Shown here one piece after another: positions 22,025 to 33,579 of a stretch of DNA of 64,000 nt. The DNA is from Plasmopara viticola (Eukaryota; Oomycota; Peronosporomycetes; Peronosporales; Peronosporaceae). Position 1 is the stretch's first letter, and every line of letters starts with the position of its first letter. The stretch spans positions 186,001-250,000 of the forward strand of contig MBPM02000025.1 in assembly GCA_001695595.3 (NCBI GenBank), written 5' to 3'. Under the pieces are notes generated by a model. It was given only the letters and a program-made list of their open reading frames with translations. It was not told where the DNA came from and searched no databases. Made by a program: the position numbers and the translations under genes.

Positions 22025-24363
22025 TTACACGTTTTCAACAGCGTCGTGTTTCTTGGCGATCTTAGTCAACGCTGCATGTGGCTTTTGCGACTTGGATGAA
22101 GATAGCTTCACAATTGGAGCTTGTTTTTGCTTCTGCCTATAATTTCTCGACCTGATGACTGCAGAGGCCATTATAGCATGGTGCTTAGACGTTGCGCCTA
22201 AAAGCTCCGCTCTTTGTTCCTCGTCACGCGGAAGGCCACCAAAGAGCGGTTTTAAAAGCTTTTCATCAATGTACTCCCACACGCTATGGATACCACTGAT
22301 GTTGCGGCTAGTCACTGAACGATCGATAGGTCGAAACGACGTGTCCGAATCGTGCTCCTGATCGTCGTCCAGTAAACGTTCTTGCGCAGCCTCGCTACTT
22401 TTTTTTTATCATGTACACACTAATTAGCCAAGCGACGTTAGCAGAAAAGCAATGGCTAGAAGAAGCGTACTCGTCAAACTCTTGTTCCTGTTCCTGTTTT
22501 GCTGTCAAGCTGTAATGACGAAGGACCGGACTTGTGCCCATTCCAAAAACCTAGACAATAGAATGCACCACAATGTTATTTGACACCAAGTCATTACATG
22601 AATTAATGCGCGTAAACCGCACCAAAGTCGTAAACATGACTGTAAAAAGAGTCGTGCTTTGTATCACGCTCGCATGCACACGGTTGGGTGTGAAGACATT
22701 TAAAGCCAATGCAAAAGCGATTGCACCGCGTAGGCCAGCAAACCAGATAACCACCATGTAACTCCATGGAATTTTGTTAGTTTCAGATCGACCAAGGTTC
22801 GCCAACATGCACATCGGAAATGTATTTAGCATGCGACCCACGAGACATGCGACCAAGTTAACAAATATGAACCCCCAATCCCACGTAAAGTATCCCGAGT
22901 ACGCTACCACACTCATGCCCATATAAATAAAGACAAAATTTTCAGCCATGAAAGCCGATGTTGTCAGCAAATGCTTTAAAGCCATTGCACTCTCGTCAGC
23001 GATGTTGTATAAATGGTAGTGGCTTATCAGCACGCCTGAGAAAAACAAAGCCACAATTCCGCTCATTCCAACAAGATCTGCAATCACGTAACTCAAGTAC
23101 GCTGACAATAATACGATAGAAATTTCATAGGACGGATACCGTTGAAGTGCAGGGTCAGCCTGCTTTAGTATAAATGCTGAAATGAAGCATACGACAGCTG
23201 CCAAACCAACTGAGCCAAAGCCGATACCAAAAACCTTTATGATAATGAGGCCTGCATTATTGAGAGTGACATCCGCAATGTCATCTCGAATAAGTCCCTG
23301 GAATAGCGTAAATGACACAATGGCTTAACATTATCCACGTCAATAGATGAGCTACGAACAACAGAATTCTTTACAAAAAAAAATTCTTACCAACACCGTC
23401 ATTAAGCATGCTCTCACCAAAGACAAGATTAAAGAGGAGTGGAGGAACACCATTCTTCTTGAATACTGACAGAGTGGCGACCGGATCTACTGCTGATATT
23501 AAAGCGCCATAGAGGTATGCCTCAGCAGCCGTGAGTTTTGTGATAAGCCCCATATTGCCGATCCACAGCAGCATGCCACCAGTAATGAACGTTGCAATCA
23601 GTGTTCCAACGATAGACAACAACATGATTGCAGTAAAATTGGAGAAAAATCCCTGTTATCATCAAAAATTATCATAACTTTGTTGTTAGTTACAAACGTA
23701 ATCCTTACTAGCAGTTGATAATCATACCCGCTTTTTCATATTGAATCCAGCCTCCAGGATAATAGGAGGCAGCAAACTTAACAGCACAACGATCATAATT
23801 CCATTAGAAATAATACTTTATATTCGCGTCGTTCATTTACTCACGCGTAAAAAAGCACTTCCGGGTCCATGCCATTATTAAGTGACTCCTATTACACAAA
23901 ACCCAATTGATGATAAAGTAAAGATCATAGGATGTTTATAGACTCACCATCGGAGAAGTTATTAGCACACCAATACCAAACTGCGTGGAAGAAACATTGT
24001 GCCAAAGGTCAGACCAAATCTTTCCCTATCTACCGCTCACACAGAACCCACCAATACACCAAAGAAAATGGCGACGGCTGACTCAGAGATCAGCGCTGGA
24101 TGGTGCGATCGATCGAGGCGGTACGCCACCAACACCAACATGAGCTGCAGACTGGCAATGACGCAAAGTTCCAAACGAGTCCACTCGGTCCGGACCTGCT
24201 CCTTCTCCGCACCGGCTTCGGATCCTGTGACTCCGCGTACTGCATCTAGCACGGTGTAGCCTGCAGCTGACGCAGATAAATCTAGCTCGAGATCATTCAT
24301 CATGCCTGCGTCTCTCTCGTGGATTGCGAAATAAGTCGCTGCTTTCGGTGTCAGAGTTGTCAT
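22025..24363 (-). CDS. Na+/H+ exchanger, CPA1/NHE family
   Basis: Eight exons on the minus strand: join(22025..22397, 22471..22550, 22623..23323, 23391..23652, 23728..23776, 23845..23888, 23948..23980, 24043..24363). The total is 1863 nt, 620 residues, introns 59-75 bp, all phases consistent. The joins rebuild family hallmarks: EVLFYALLPPIILEAGF across two introns, ISAVDPVATLSVF, FGESMLNDGVAIV across another intron, and WFAGLRGAIAFALAL. These correspond to the amiloride-region, ND motif and core helices of endomembrane-type (NHE6-9/Nhx-like) exchangers. It should move protons out of compartments in exchange for Na+ or K+, most likely on Golgi/endosome/vacuole membranes (family inference). The last exon is a cytosolic tail with a WEYIDEKLLKPLFGG segment seen in this family. 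A short LINE copy sits 92 bp upstream of the ATG. Confidence 0.9.
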
Positions 24364-24454
24364 AAGTACGGAGGTATTAATGTCAAATCACAAAAGCTTT
24401 GCCCATAATTGTACTATTTTTAAAAAAAATTAAATGCTACAAGTCTTCACAAAC

Positions 24455-24775
24455 TTTTCGGAAAAGGTTGGGGTGACGCCCTCCTTCCAAGCGCGGGGGC
24501 TAAATGCTCGCGCGCTTCGGGCAGGTGCTCTCGGGCATCTGCAGGTCTCTAACGAGTCTCACCCTCGACGCGACGGTCTCCAGCACCAGGGCGCCACCTG
24601 GGCACTTACCAAGTCAGAAGTACACAAAATAATGGAAGACCCTCACGGCCTCGGTGCTGGCTGCACTGCCCGCCGAACGAGACTCGACGTATGCGGACAC
24701 CACTCTATGCCGTGGACTAGCCATAGAGCCTAGCACGTGCATAACTTGGCAACGCGATAACGTAATACAATACAA
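24455..24775 (+). mobile_element. Short RIME-like LINE derivative, copy 2
   Basis: About 320 bp, flanked by a 17 bp direct repeat TACAAGTCTTCACAAAC (24438-24454 and 24776-24792; the first bases overlap the tail). It has the shared head (about 135 bp), then the join GCGCCACCTGGGC, a short internal piece (ACCAAGTCAGAAG), a second join to ATAATGGAAGACCC, and the common 3' end with an AATAC-type tail. It belongs to the subfamily with CCATAGAGCC near the 3' end, like the copy at 49961. It lies between the exchanger promoter and the 3' end of KdsB. Confidence 0.9.
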
Positions 24776-24823
24776 TACAAGTCTTCACAAACGTGACAAA
24801 CGTCTCTATACAACCTAACATCT

Positions 24824-25652
24824 TTAGTTGGATTCCACAGGCCACTGCGCCATTAAAGTTTCCAAATCCGCTCGGGTATCTACACTTGGCAATGTCGAAT
24901 CGACTTTGATCAACTTGATGCGATAACCTGCGGAAAGCACACGTAATTGCTCAAGGTCTTCAAAGTCTTCAAGATCCGACGATGGAAGGGTTGGAAAGTT
25001 GAGCAAGAAATCCTTGCGAAACGCGTACATCCCAACGTGACGAAGATACAACGTTGTTTCAGGAGAAAATTTGCCACTCTTGGAGTGCGGAATCATTGCT
25101 CGAGAGAAGTAGAGTGCGTTGCTGAAGACAACATTACCAACCACGTGGTTATATGAACATTTTCTATAAAATACTAATCCTTGCGCACCTATTGCTGTCA
25201 GCAACACATTTGACGACGTCGCGACTGCGGGCCTCACGCTCGTCAAAGATTGGTGTTGCGAGTGTGCTCATGACGCTGTCGGGTCCAGCCCCACGCAGGG
25301 CGTTGATGCATAAATCAATGTGACTCGAGTTTACACCCGGCTCGTCACCCTGGATATTCGCGATAATGTCATACTCCTTTATCTCTTCGGGGTCCATCCG
25401 ATGTAGCGCCTGCACAATGCGGTCTGTCCCCGTGTTGCAAGTGCCAGTGAGCACTGTGTTGCCACCCTTTTCTTGAATGACCCGTAGCACGCGCTCGCTG
25501 TCACTTGCCACTACTACTTTTGTAAGTAATTTCGAGTCCGCCACTGCATCGTAGGTGTGTTCAATCATAGCCTTCCCACAAAATACAGCCAAGGGCTTTT
25601 CCGGGAAGCGCACAGAGCGTAGTCGTGCTGGTATGACACCCAATGCCTTCAT
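24824..25652 (-). CDS. KDSB: CMP-KDO synthetase (3-deoxy-manno-octulosonate cytidylyltransferase)
   Basis: Two exons, join(24824..25121, 25189..25652), 762 nt, 253 residues, the usual KdsB length; the intron is 67 bp. Motifs: N-terminal nucleotide-binding VIPARLRSVRFPEKPL, then VVVASDSERV, GTDRI, NIQGDEP, ALYFSRAMIP (formed across the intron) and GMYAFRKDFLL. The enzyme activates KDO with CTP. In bacteria this serves lipopolysaccharide and in plants rhamnogalacturonan II. An oomycete acceptor is not obvious from this window. There is no clear targeting peptide: the protein starts directly at the catalytic domain (MKALGVIPARLRS). The start codon lies inside an inverted repeat shared with the divergent phosphatase gene. 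Confidence 0.9.
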
Positions 25653-25665
25653 TATTTAATGAAGG
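25646..25665. promoter_or_regulatory. Inverted repeat spanning the divergent KdsB and phosphatase starts
   Basis: CCTTCATTA-TT-TAATGAAGG, 9 bp arms with a 2-base spacer. The CAT of the left arm is the KdsB ATG on the minus strand, and the ATG of the right arm is the first possible ATG of the phosphatase. Each arm reads TTCATTA, similar to the oomycete initiator. It could be a bidirectional start region, in which case the phosphatase would use its next ATG at 25704. Confidence 0.45.
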
Positions 25666-25703
25666 ACTATATAAGGTTACAAAGTACTTTATTTTGGGAC
25701 AAT

Positions 25704-27015
25704 ATGCACCTCGAGGAAGGCGTGCGCAGGCGCGAGGAGCGCGAGGAGCACGAGGGAAAGGACCGGCAGTCGGCTGCACCTCGCTGCAACAGCGGATGGA
25801 AGTCATCATTTTATGGAGTCGCCAATTATGAACGCTGGGTGAAAATCATCGCGCTGGGATCACTAAACATCTGGATGATTTTTGTGTTGTTCTTCTGGCG
25901 TATTGGTGTAGCCCCTACGCCAGAAGCGAATCAGAGAGCGAGGAGAAGCAAAATCTATAAATCCGCACCCTTAGCATCGAGTGGATTTCCCAGAGAGACC
26001 AACTTTATTGCAATAGGAGACTACGGCACGGGTGATCAGGTCCAACGCAAAGTGGCTTTAGCTCTTGAGAACTTTACGGCCACAATGAACCCACCTCCCG
26101 CGTTCATATTGTCGACTGGAGACCAAATCTATAATAACGGGTGAGAAGACTTCACATTTTGATTCTGTACGAAAGGTTACTGATTAAATCAATGTATATT
26201 TGAAGAATCGCCACTGCGGACGATCCGCTGCTATCGACGAATTTTGAGCTAGTGCGATATGAATCTTTTTGATAGATGGGGCGTATTCTAACATCTTGAT
26301 GTAGATGTATTCAAACATTAAGCTGCAGGTTCCGTGGTATGTTGCGATTGGAAATCATGACTGCGAAGGATCTCTCGACGCAATGCTTCAGTATGCGAAA
26401 AAGGAAGACTCGTTGTGGTATCTGCCCCGTCGATACTATTCAATCGACCGTCCTGTGGCACCAAAGACGATTTTGCGACTTGTCGTCATTGATGCTTGTG
26501 ACTTGGTCTGTGGTCGTGAGCCTCGTGATAGTCGGTGCACTAATAAAATGAACGAACATTCCTCATTAGAGACTAGGAAGGTGCAATACGAGTGGATTGA
26601 AGAAACGCTGAGTGCTGGAAAACCAGCAGATGTAGAGCGAATGTGGACGATTGTCATGGGTCATTGGGGTGTGTACAGTTTCGCAGGCAATGCCGACACA
26701 CAGGAGCTGATTGATGTGTTGGATCCAATGATGAAGAAGTACAAAGTACACGCGTACTTTAATGGTCATGACCACTCCTTGCAGCATATTCGCAAGGTAA
26801 ATGACGATAAATCGATTCGGAACTACTTTGTCTCCGGTGCTGGCGGCTATGAAATTCACTCGCTCCAACCGAATGCTCGTTCAAATCTAGACTTGGTACA
26901 CGCAGCCATGACACATGGCTTTATGTCTGTGCACATGACTCAAACGTACTTTCGCGTGCATTTTGTTGACGAAAAGAGCGAGATTCTTTACACTACCGAC
27001 ATTAGATACGAGTAG
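25704..27015 (+). CDS. Membrane-anchored purple acid phosphatase (TRAP/PAP type)
   Basis: Exons 25704..26140, 26206..26251, 26305..27015, introns of 65 and 53 bp, 1194 nt, 397 residues from ATG 25704. The in-frame ATG at 25659 would add 15 residues but sits only 6 bp from the KdsB ATG. Metal-site motifs of the calcineurin-like metallophosphoesterase fold appear in order: GDYGTGD, GDQIYNNG, GNHD, VMGHWGVYS and NGHDHSLQH. The spliced LQVPWYVAIGNHD segment is typical of low-molecular-weight (TRAP5-like) PAPs. A basic/charged N-terminus and one strong helix (IIALGSLNIWMIFVLFFW, near residue 50) precede the catalytic domain with no cleavage-type signal. This suggests a type II membrane protein with a lumenal or outside catalytic domain. 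The GHWG form replaces the usual GHYPV. Confidence 0.88.
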
Positions 27016-27195
27016 AATAAAAGTGCTTTAGTAATGACTTTAAATCAATTAAAGAAAGAAACGAACACATATACTACATCTTTTTGATATATGTACGATA
27101 GTGACGATGTCATACACTCATCGTAATGTCTATATATATTACTAGCTCCTTCCCTTTCAATCAGGGCGAAAACAATATGCTCCTTCAAACGCCAT

Positions 27196-27684
27196 CTACG
27201 CATCCTTCTTGAGCGAGAGCCAACTAAATTCTTTAGCCTTGATGAGCTGTAGTACAAGCTGGTCCTCCTTGCGCTTGACCTTGACATCCGATATCTCGTC
27301 GTACAGCTTGGACATCACCAGTAAACGCGTTTTACCTTTGTAGTTCCTAATTTTCACCGTAAAACTTGTGGCTGTCCAATCAACATGTGTGTCCTCTTCC
27401 TTGTGTGCGCCGATATCTGGCAGCTTGAGGTAAACCGAAACACTCCTTTTTCCGTCAGCCCAAGCGTAGTTGGTGATGGCGTCCGTCACTTCCGCGGATT
27501 GAGACGTCAACGACTGAGTTTTAAGAAGACGAGGCGCAGCATTACCATCCCATTCATGAATCTCCACATCCTCGCGCTTCTTGTGCGCGTAGTAATAGCT
27601 GTTGGTACCCTTTGTCTTAATATTAGACTGTAGTGCTGAAACCTTTTCGTCGAACGGCGTCAGCTGGGCTGCAGGGTCCTCCAT
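27196..27684 (-). CDS. CS (p23-like) domain protein, CacyBP/SIP-like
   Basis: A single exon, 162 residues, ATG at 27684 (MEDPAAQLTPFDEKV). After an N-terminal region with KREDVEIHEWDG comes a CS/p23 fold: YAWADGKRSVSVYLKLPDIG, a central DWTATSFTVKIRNYKGKTRL, and KVKRKEDQLVLQLIKA. The spacing is closest to calcyclin-binding protein/SIP, an adaptor between Siah-type ubiquitin ligases and targets. It could also be another HSP90 co-chaperone. It ends soon after the CS domain (FSWLSLKKDA), so the C-terminal SGS region of CacyBP is short or missing. Convergent with the phosphatase gene, 180 bp apart. Confidence 0.75.
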   Translation of the reverse strand: MEDPAAQLTPFDEKVSALQSNIKTKGTNSYYYAHKKREDVEIHEWDGNAAPRLLKTQSLTSQSAEVTDAITNYAWADGKRSVSVYLKLPDIGAHKEEDTHVDWTATSFTVKIRNYKGKTRLLVMSKLYDEISDVKVKRKEDQLVLQLIKAKEFSWLSLKKDA

Positions 27685-28165
27685 ATTTGCTACGTTCCAC
27701 TAAGTACGCAAGAAAGATAATGAGCCAACATTGGTGCTTCATTCGATATTCTAGAATTGTGCATACAATGATAGGATGAATATTTATTTCTTACTACTTT
27801 AGAAACAATGTGCTGTACATGTAATATTTCATATTTCCGTGGGTCAAAATGCGGTCTCGACAACCAAGGCCAAAGTCTTCTGGTGACCTTAGGGTGTACA
27901 ACAGTCTGGAACTTATTACTACATATGGAACTTTGTTATATCTATTACATAATCCTAAAGCACTTTGCGACTCAGACATGCAGAAACGACACATTTTGTT
28001 ATGTTTCGGGAGCCAGCTTTTCAGCTTAAAGCTCGGCTTATGTTATAGCCCATATAAAAGCTCTAATGTAAGGGAAATGATCGCTTTACAATCTTCAAAG
28101 CGAAAACTATACTAATCACCAACCAGGGAGCAAATAAAACTACCAGTCGGCTGGCTCATTAAGCG
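27685..28165. other. Intergenic region
   Basis: AT-rich, no supported ORF or repeat. The motif GGCTCATTAAGC at 28152-28163, close to the next ATG, matches the oomycete initiator pattern. Confidence 0.45.
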
Positions 28166-28521
28166 ATGACTAAAACAACTCCGAAGAAAGTTGCTTTGGC
28201 TTTAGAGGATATTTTTGCACCAGAATTGTCATCTGTGCTTGGAATTGCGGCTTTAACAAAGGCTGCGTCTGTGCCAGGGGTGGCGAAACAAAACTAGTTA
28301 ACTTGCCAAAGAGCTGTCCGAACAAAATGGTTCTGAATTGTCCTTCCTCTCCACCACGACAAGAAACACGCGTCCATTGTTTAACCTCTCCTGTTTGTTC
28401 AAAAATTCTTCCACCTACGGCTAATTCGCCTGTTGATGACCTGCGCGGGCGCTCGGACAAACACTCGCCCAAATCTTTGCCCGCCAAGGCTGCAAAAAGA
28501 TTTCAGGCTAGCGCGAAGTAG
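28166..28521 (+). pseudogene. Small Lys/Ser/Pro-rich ORF with one frameshift
   Basis: ATG at 28166 gives MTKTTPKKVALALEDIFAP and so on to a stop after GVAKQN. The next frame continues as LVNLPKSCPNKMVLNCPSS, through a TSPVCSKILPPTANSPVDD region, to a stop at 28521. One extra A in the A4 run (28290-28293) would make one ORF of about 118 codons. The composition (SP and TP sites, KHSPKSLPAKAAKR) looks like a real low-complexity protein, and an initiator-like motif lies just upstream. The opposite strand also has an open frame of about 105 codons without ATG. The family is unknown; it may instead be a retroelement fragment. Confidence 0.35.
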
Positions 28522-29849
28522 CCTCATCGCGCGGGGTACGCCTCACCAAAAATTGGAAGTCCATGGGCAACGACTCGACCTAGGTTGCTCTCGCTGATAT
28601 AGTTACCGATTTGGGCGCCAGTTAAAGGTTGTGAGGTCAAACACGTCAACCCTAGGTAAAATGACGCGAGACACTCAAATAAAACGTTACGGGTACTCAG
28701 CCTCTGGCCTTACATTTTATATAGCGATGACTATGGGTTCAAAGACTCGCCGTCAGGGCACCTGAAATCTCACACGCAAATTTAAACGCGGGGGCAAATC
28801 TTAAAGAAGTGCCGGAAGTACCTCCGAAGTCTTATGAGAGCCTAAGTACTGATGTTCATGGTGCAATGGAGATGCCTCGCATGAAGTTGTTTAGTGCATC
28901 GACGTTCTCTGTTCTCTCGTAACGCGTCCACCCATAACTTTCCAAAATTCTAAAATGTCCAACGAAGCGATAATTTTATCGTGAACGAAACAACCGAACT
29001 TACCCGTAATAGCGGTAGAGCTTTAGTATGCAGATTTATTTCAGTCGACCTTTTTAATTTTCTCCTTCATTTTAATTATGTAGTTCCTTTTGTTTTTTGT
29101 TATTAGATGCAACTACTTTCCAAGGCGTGCTGATTACGCTGAGCTGAGTTATTGTGAGGTCAGATAGCAATTTTCGTACGAAAAGTGGGCTCAAATTAGC
29201 CTATGGGGTAGTAGTTTCTGAGCCCTCCCCACGTATATTCATCGTAGGTGCTTAGTCTCCAATTAAAATCTCCAATGTACTCTTCCAAATTCACCGTGTA
29301 GCTTCTTTTTCTTTTGGCTGTGGACGCATTTGGATTTCTAAGCCTGCTATTCACGTTCAGCCGAAGTTTTGCTAGGAGAAGTATTTGTTTTCATTAAGAA
29401 ATTGTGCTCAGGTTTAATTACTGAAGAACAACATTTTCAAGTCCCCAACTTGTATGAACCGATGCTTCTTTTCGTATGTTTTACTTGTTAATACAAGAGG
29501 ATGCAAAACACGGGATTAATTGCACAGCATTGTTGAGTGCATAGCAAGCCACAATTACCTGATTGGCTCGCTAATCTGGTGTCTCAGCGCACTCAGAGTC
29601 CTCGACTATGCTAATGCTCCTTTTCTTGTGACCATTCGTCAAAAGCCGCTCATCTGTTGACATCAGTAAGTGAGCTATTAATAGCCGAAAAAAAATTCGT
29701 CAAGTCAAAGTTGCCACCCTTATATCCAGAAGGTTGTATTATTGTAATGCCCATGAATTTTTAGTCCTGCTGTAAGTTTCTAAACTACACGTGCGGAAAA
29801 AGGTTCTGTATGCACCACTTTTCTCTGGCTGCACCTATACTCGTGTTGT
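28522..29849. other. Start of the gene desert
   Basis: No recognisable gene; stops are frequent in all frames. Probably decayed repeat DNA, but no family could be assigned. Confidence 0.45.
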
Positions 29850-30270
29850 CATCAACCCCCGGCAAGCCAAAATCAGAGGGCCTTTTAGTATGTCACAGCT
29901 CGCTGGCGCCGGAAGCTTTTAGCAACAAATTTGACATATGAGCCGCGGGCTTGACCCTATGGCAGATGTCGCAGGCACGTACATATTCGATCAGCCTTTA
30001 ATATACCAACAGGTCTGTGAATCGAGAAAAACAAATTCTTTGCCCAGAATGTTGCAATTTAAAGAATCGAATGCCTTCAAAATAATCTCATGTTCCGGGT
30101 GTGTGCCGTGCAAAGCCCCGATATAGATCTGCCATATCGGCCCTATAGTGAAGCTGGTACTCATCGCGATACAACTGTGATCTTTTTTAAAAAAGGATAA
30201 CGATCCTTTGTCTAATTTAAAAGTTACCACTGAGGCCTTGAATCGGCATTCATGTTGTATGAGTGACAAA
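29850..30270 (-). mobile_element. Decayed Ty3/gypsy integrase fragment
   Basis: On the minus strand the zinc-binding core of a gypsy-type integrase is readable as IEYVRACDICHRVKPAAH (CxxC at 29962-29973). An upstream stretch in another frame (HPEHEIILKAFDSLN...) could be the HH half of the motif. A stop and a frameshift lie between the halves, so it is non-functional. Neighbouring sequence up to about 30.6 kb may belong to the same element, but I cannot assign it. Confidence 0.55.
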
Positions 30271-33200
30271 TTCGTTTGTCAAGAGATCTCTGAGCCGGAT
30301 GATATGGGCTTACTATTGATCTAGCCCGCGCAAGGGTGCGCTAATGAGCACGTGAGGGTTGCAAGGATTCCACAATTGTATTTCCTGCAGAACGGCAACT
30401 ATCTAGCAATTATTCGGACAAATGGGGACGATTGTTGTCATCCCTATATATGAATGATCTGGATATACCACAAAGAAATAGGAGCTTACCAAATCTACTC
30501 TGGATTTCACTAACGCGTACTTAATGGCAAAAGTTTTTATTGACATGCAGTAGCAAGCAAATAATGGCGAAGTCAGACGCGTCTCAAACCGGCTAAGTAA
30601 ATATTTCTCGTCTGGCAAACCTAGCAAGATGCATTTAAGGAAATAGTGCTACCAAAAACATGCAAGTAATTGCTTTTTCAATACCTTTCCGTGTTCCACA
30701 CCAAACAGAGGCTTTGCGGAACCCGCACAATGAAATGAACACTATATGCTGGCTTAGCTATATTACTATCTTAAATTCTTTTGAGACCCTAGCGTAGGCC
30801 AAGCCAAAATATTTTTTTTGTTCACTAGAGCACCACGGCTACGGCTACTTACAAAAAAATCGAGGCATTCTATCCGGTCTGCCACAACAACGCATTTGCT
30901 GGTGTTAACAGAGAGTTACCGGCCCTCGTTATCTTGAAACAATCTCGTGAAGATCCAGGTACCGTCGATCTACCGGTACAGCTGATAGCCATACCAATAT
31001 ACCGCAGAGCCTATGCAGACATGTGGCTTAACTGGGCCCCCAGAGACAAGAGATGGGATTTATCGCCAAAGTGTGTTTGGCCGAATGCCCATAATGGCCG
31101 AAACCATTTTGTGATTCGTTAAAAGTCGCTGGGGTATATGGTAGCTCTAAAGTGATAAATAAAAACTTCTACAGCATACCGCTAGGCGTACTAATTGCCG
31201 TGCGGAATACATCCGGCTCTCTTAGTGTACTGTAGAGCAATATTACATTGCCAAACATCCTTCTTTGAAAGGGACTTTTGTTCAGCTATCACTGTGCATT
31301 TTTTTGCACAACTTGTCACCAATCTCGTTTGAGGAGCTTTATTACACACTGCCGGGAGGTTTAAAGGTCATTGCCCCCAAATTCGGGGGGTTATTAGTAT
31401 CTAGGCTTCTAACGACGTCGAGTGACAATTTTAAAGAGGTTTAATACAGTGCTATAAGCAAACGCATCGCCAACTTCAATCACACAAAGAGCTGTCATCT
31501 TTGATTCGACTTGCTTTCTCATGCTTTTATCGATTAAAGCGTACCCGCCCAGGCTTTTGGCTTTAAAAACCAGGTTTTTGTCTTCGGTTTAGTGAAGCAT
31601 TTCACATGACCAGTGAAACTGACGCCTAGAATAACGCTTCTAGGGGTGTGCCTTTGGACGATAAACTTATTTGACAACGTCATGGTTGTCAAAATAATTC
31701 ATCGCCCTAACACCAAGAGCTCGTCGAGTTCTCGCTATGTTGCTCTCCTAGGCGATACAGAACGATATGCGCGTATTTATGCCGTGGAGAAGTGTGAAGC
31801 TTTCGTATCGTGATCCTTGCCTGTAGCTAGTGAGCTTTAAAAGATGAACCGTTCCAGGCAAAGGTGCGGTTTTTTGCAGGTGTAGCTCTCGTCAAAGAGC
31901 AGGCACTGGCCTATTGCTGATAGTAGTTGTTGTAGCGCAGCTTATGTTGCAATCGCTATCTAAAGCGCAAAGGCCGAGTCCGGGGTAACAACACCAGTAA
32001 GAACCGAAGCATCCTTTTTTGTATTAGCTTGACGATCGCGTAATCATCCAGCTGACCGTCCAAGTTTTTCTGCCTCTATGGTCATCGCTTTGAACAAACT
32101 ATTTTTGCGTTTGTAAGTCAAGAGAGACAAGTAAAACTTATCTTTTTTCTTTTAGATTTAACCGAGTGCTAATGAAAGGGTGTGTTAGGCATTTACACAA
32201 AGTCAAGCTTTTGTAGTTGACTTTGACTTTTTGCAAAAAAAGCCTTATTTAAATGGTAGCTTTCGGCGCACGATAGACACGCTACCGGTACTCATGTAAT
32301 ATGAAGGGTTTCGCAAAGGATATAGCTCCTGCCAATATTGTAGAACTAAATTTAGTGCATATGCAGTATCATAGGTAAGATTGAAATACCAAAAAAAGTT
32401 GTTTCCAAAAAAAATTAGTTCTTCTATTGTACTCAGTGATCTCCACCGACCCAAATTAGTAAGCACTTATCCACCGGAGAACCTTGTAGATTCCTGCATT
32501 GCTTCCGTGGCAAATGAAATAGCCAAGATTGAAACCACTATGGCTGGATCCCTGGCATTTATCTTATACTTGGACTGGCGAAATTGCTGCGCGAGGATGC
32601 AATTTTTGGTATACATACACGGCTTTAATCAAAAGCTGGTCGGGACTGGTCGATAATACGTTGCGTTTGCCATTGAAAGCAAATCGACCAAACAATGACC
32701 ACTGTACGAAAAGCCCATATTGCGATGTCATGAAAGCTGTGTTCTTGAGGTGCCTAAGGCCCAAGTAAACAAATTCGAAAATTATAGACACCAGTGCTCG
32801 TAGGTTATGCCTGGTACGCACATCTGGGAATGGAGATTGCGTACTAAGGTGAAAACTTTTGTCATTATACGAGTGCATAGAATTGCCACATGGAAAACCC
32901 TGGCATATCAAGCTTTCTACAATGGTATGAATGAGGCGGATGATCAGCTCGATGAGCCGGCCGGGGCATTTTTGACAACATATAACATATTTTTTAGAGG
33001 GCTTATCGAAAGAAGAGGCGATTAAGACAATTAGAATCAGACTACGAAAGTGGCGAGCGACCAATTTAAGCCTCTAATGAAGCCAGTATATGATCATATG
33101 AATGAAGACGAAGCGGCCAAATTCATACAGTCACTCGAGAGAGAAAGCAAAACCATCCGTACTGCCGGCTCGGGAGCTTTATAGCCGCAAATAAGGAAGA

Positions 33201-33579
33201 GTTTATTGTAAATTATCTGCTTCGATACTATGTGCTTCTAGAGAATAATTGTGACCTGCCATCGGTGTTCAAGACGTCTTTTCTAATAATCATAACATTT
33301 TGTGACGTTCACGAAATATAATACCTTTATTATCACCGCCAACAGAAGAGATTTGCAAATCGCAGAGCGACTCTGCGTTCTTGATGTGGCATGTTTTGCA
33401 TTGTCATCATGCTATCGATCAACCGCCCACTCCTACCCGTCCGACGGTCTACTAGATGCCGCAAATCAACAGAGTAAAAGAATGACATGATAAAGAGCTG
33501 TGGTACCCTCACTGGACTCAAAAAGGGAATCACATATGGTTCGGATTAACGACTGATTTTGCTCTCATTCCATCATTTG
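30271..33579. other. Gene desert, probable decayed transposon DNA
   Basis: Only short frames. Some plus-strand stretches near 32.9-33.1 kb (NEADDQLDEPAGAFLTTYN, and SKEEAIKTIRIRLRK in another frame) look like eroded coding sequence and could be gag-like DNA upstream of the gypsy RT remnant. No function is claimed. Confidence 0.4.

Noticed and set aside
24434..24733. Open frame through the short LINE copy (also 39202-39690 and 51855-52238)
   Set aside because: It is one frame of the GC-rich repeat, crosses deletion junctions into out-of-frame RT sequence, and has a stop in copy 4; not a protein gene.
28170..28487. Minus-strand 105-codon frame opposite the SP-rich ORF
   Set aside because: No ATG; the plus strand has an initiator-like motif and better composition.
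32564..33064. 166-codon minus-strand frame in the desert
   Set aside because: Random-looking, and the plus strand shows eroded coding traces at the same place.
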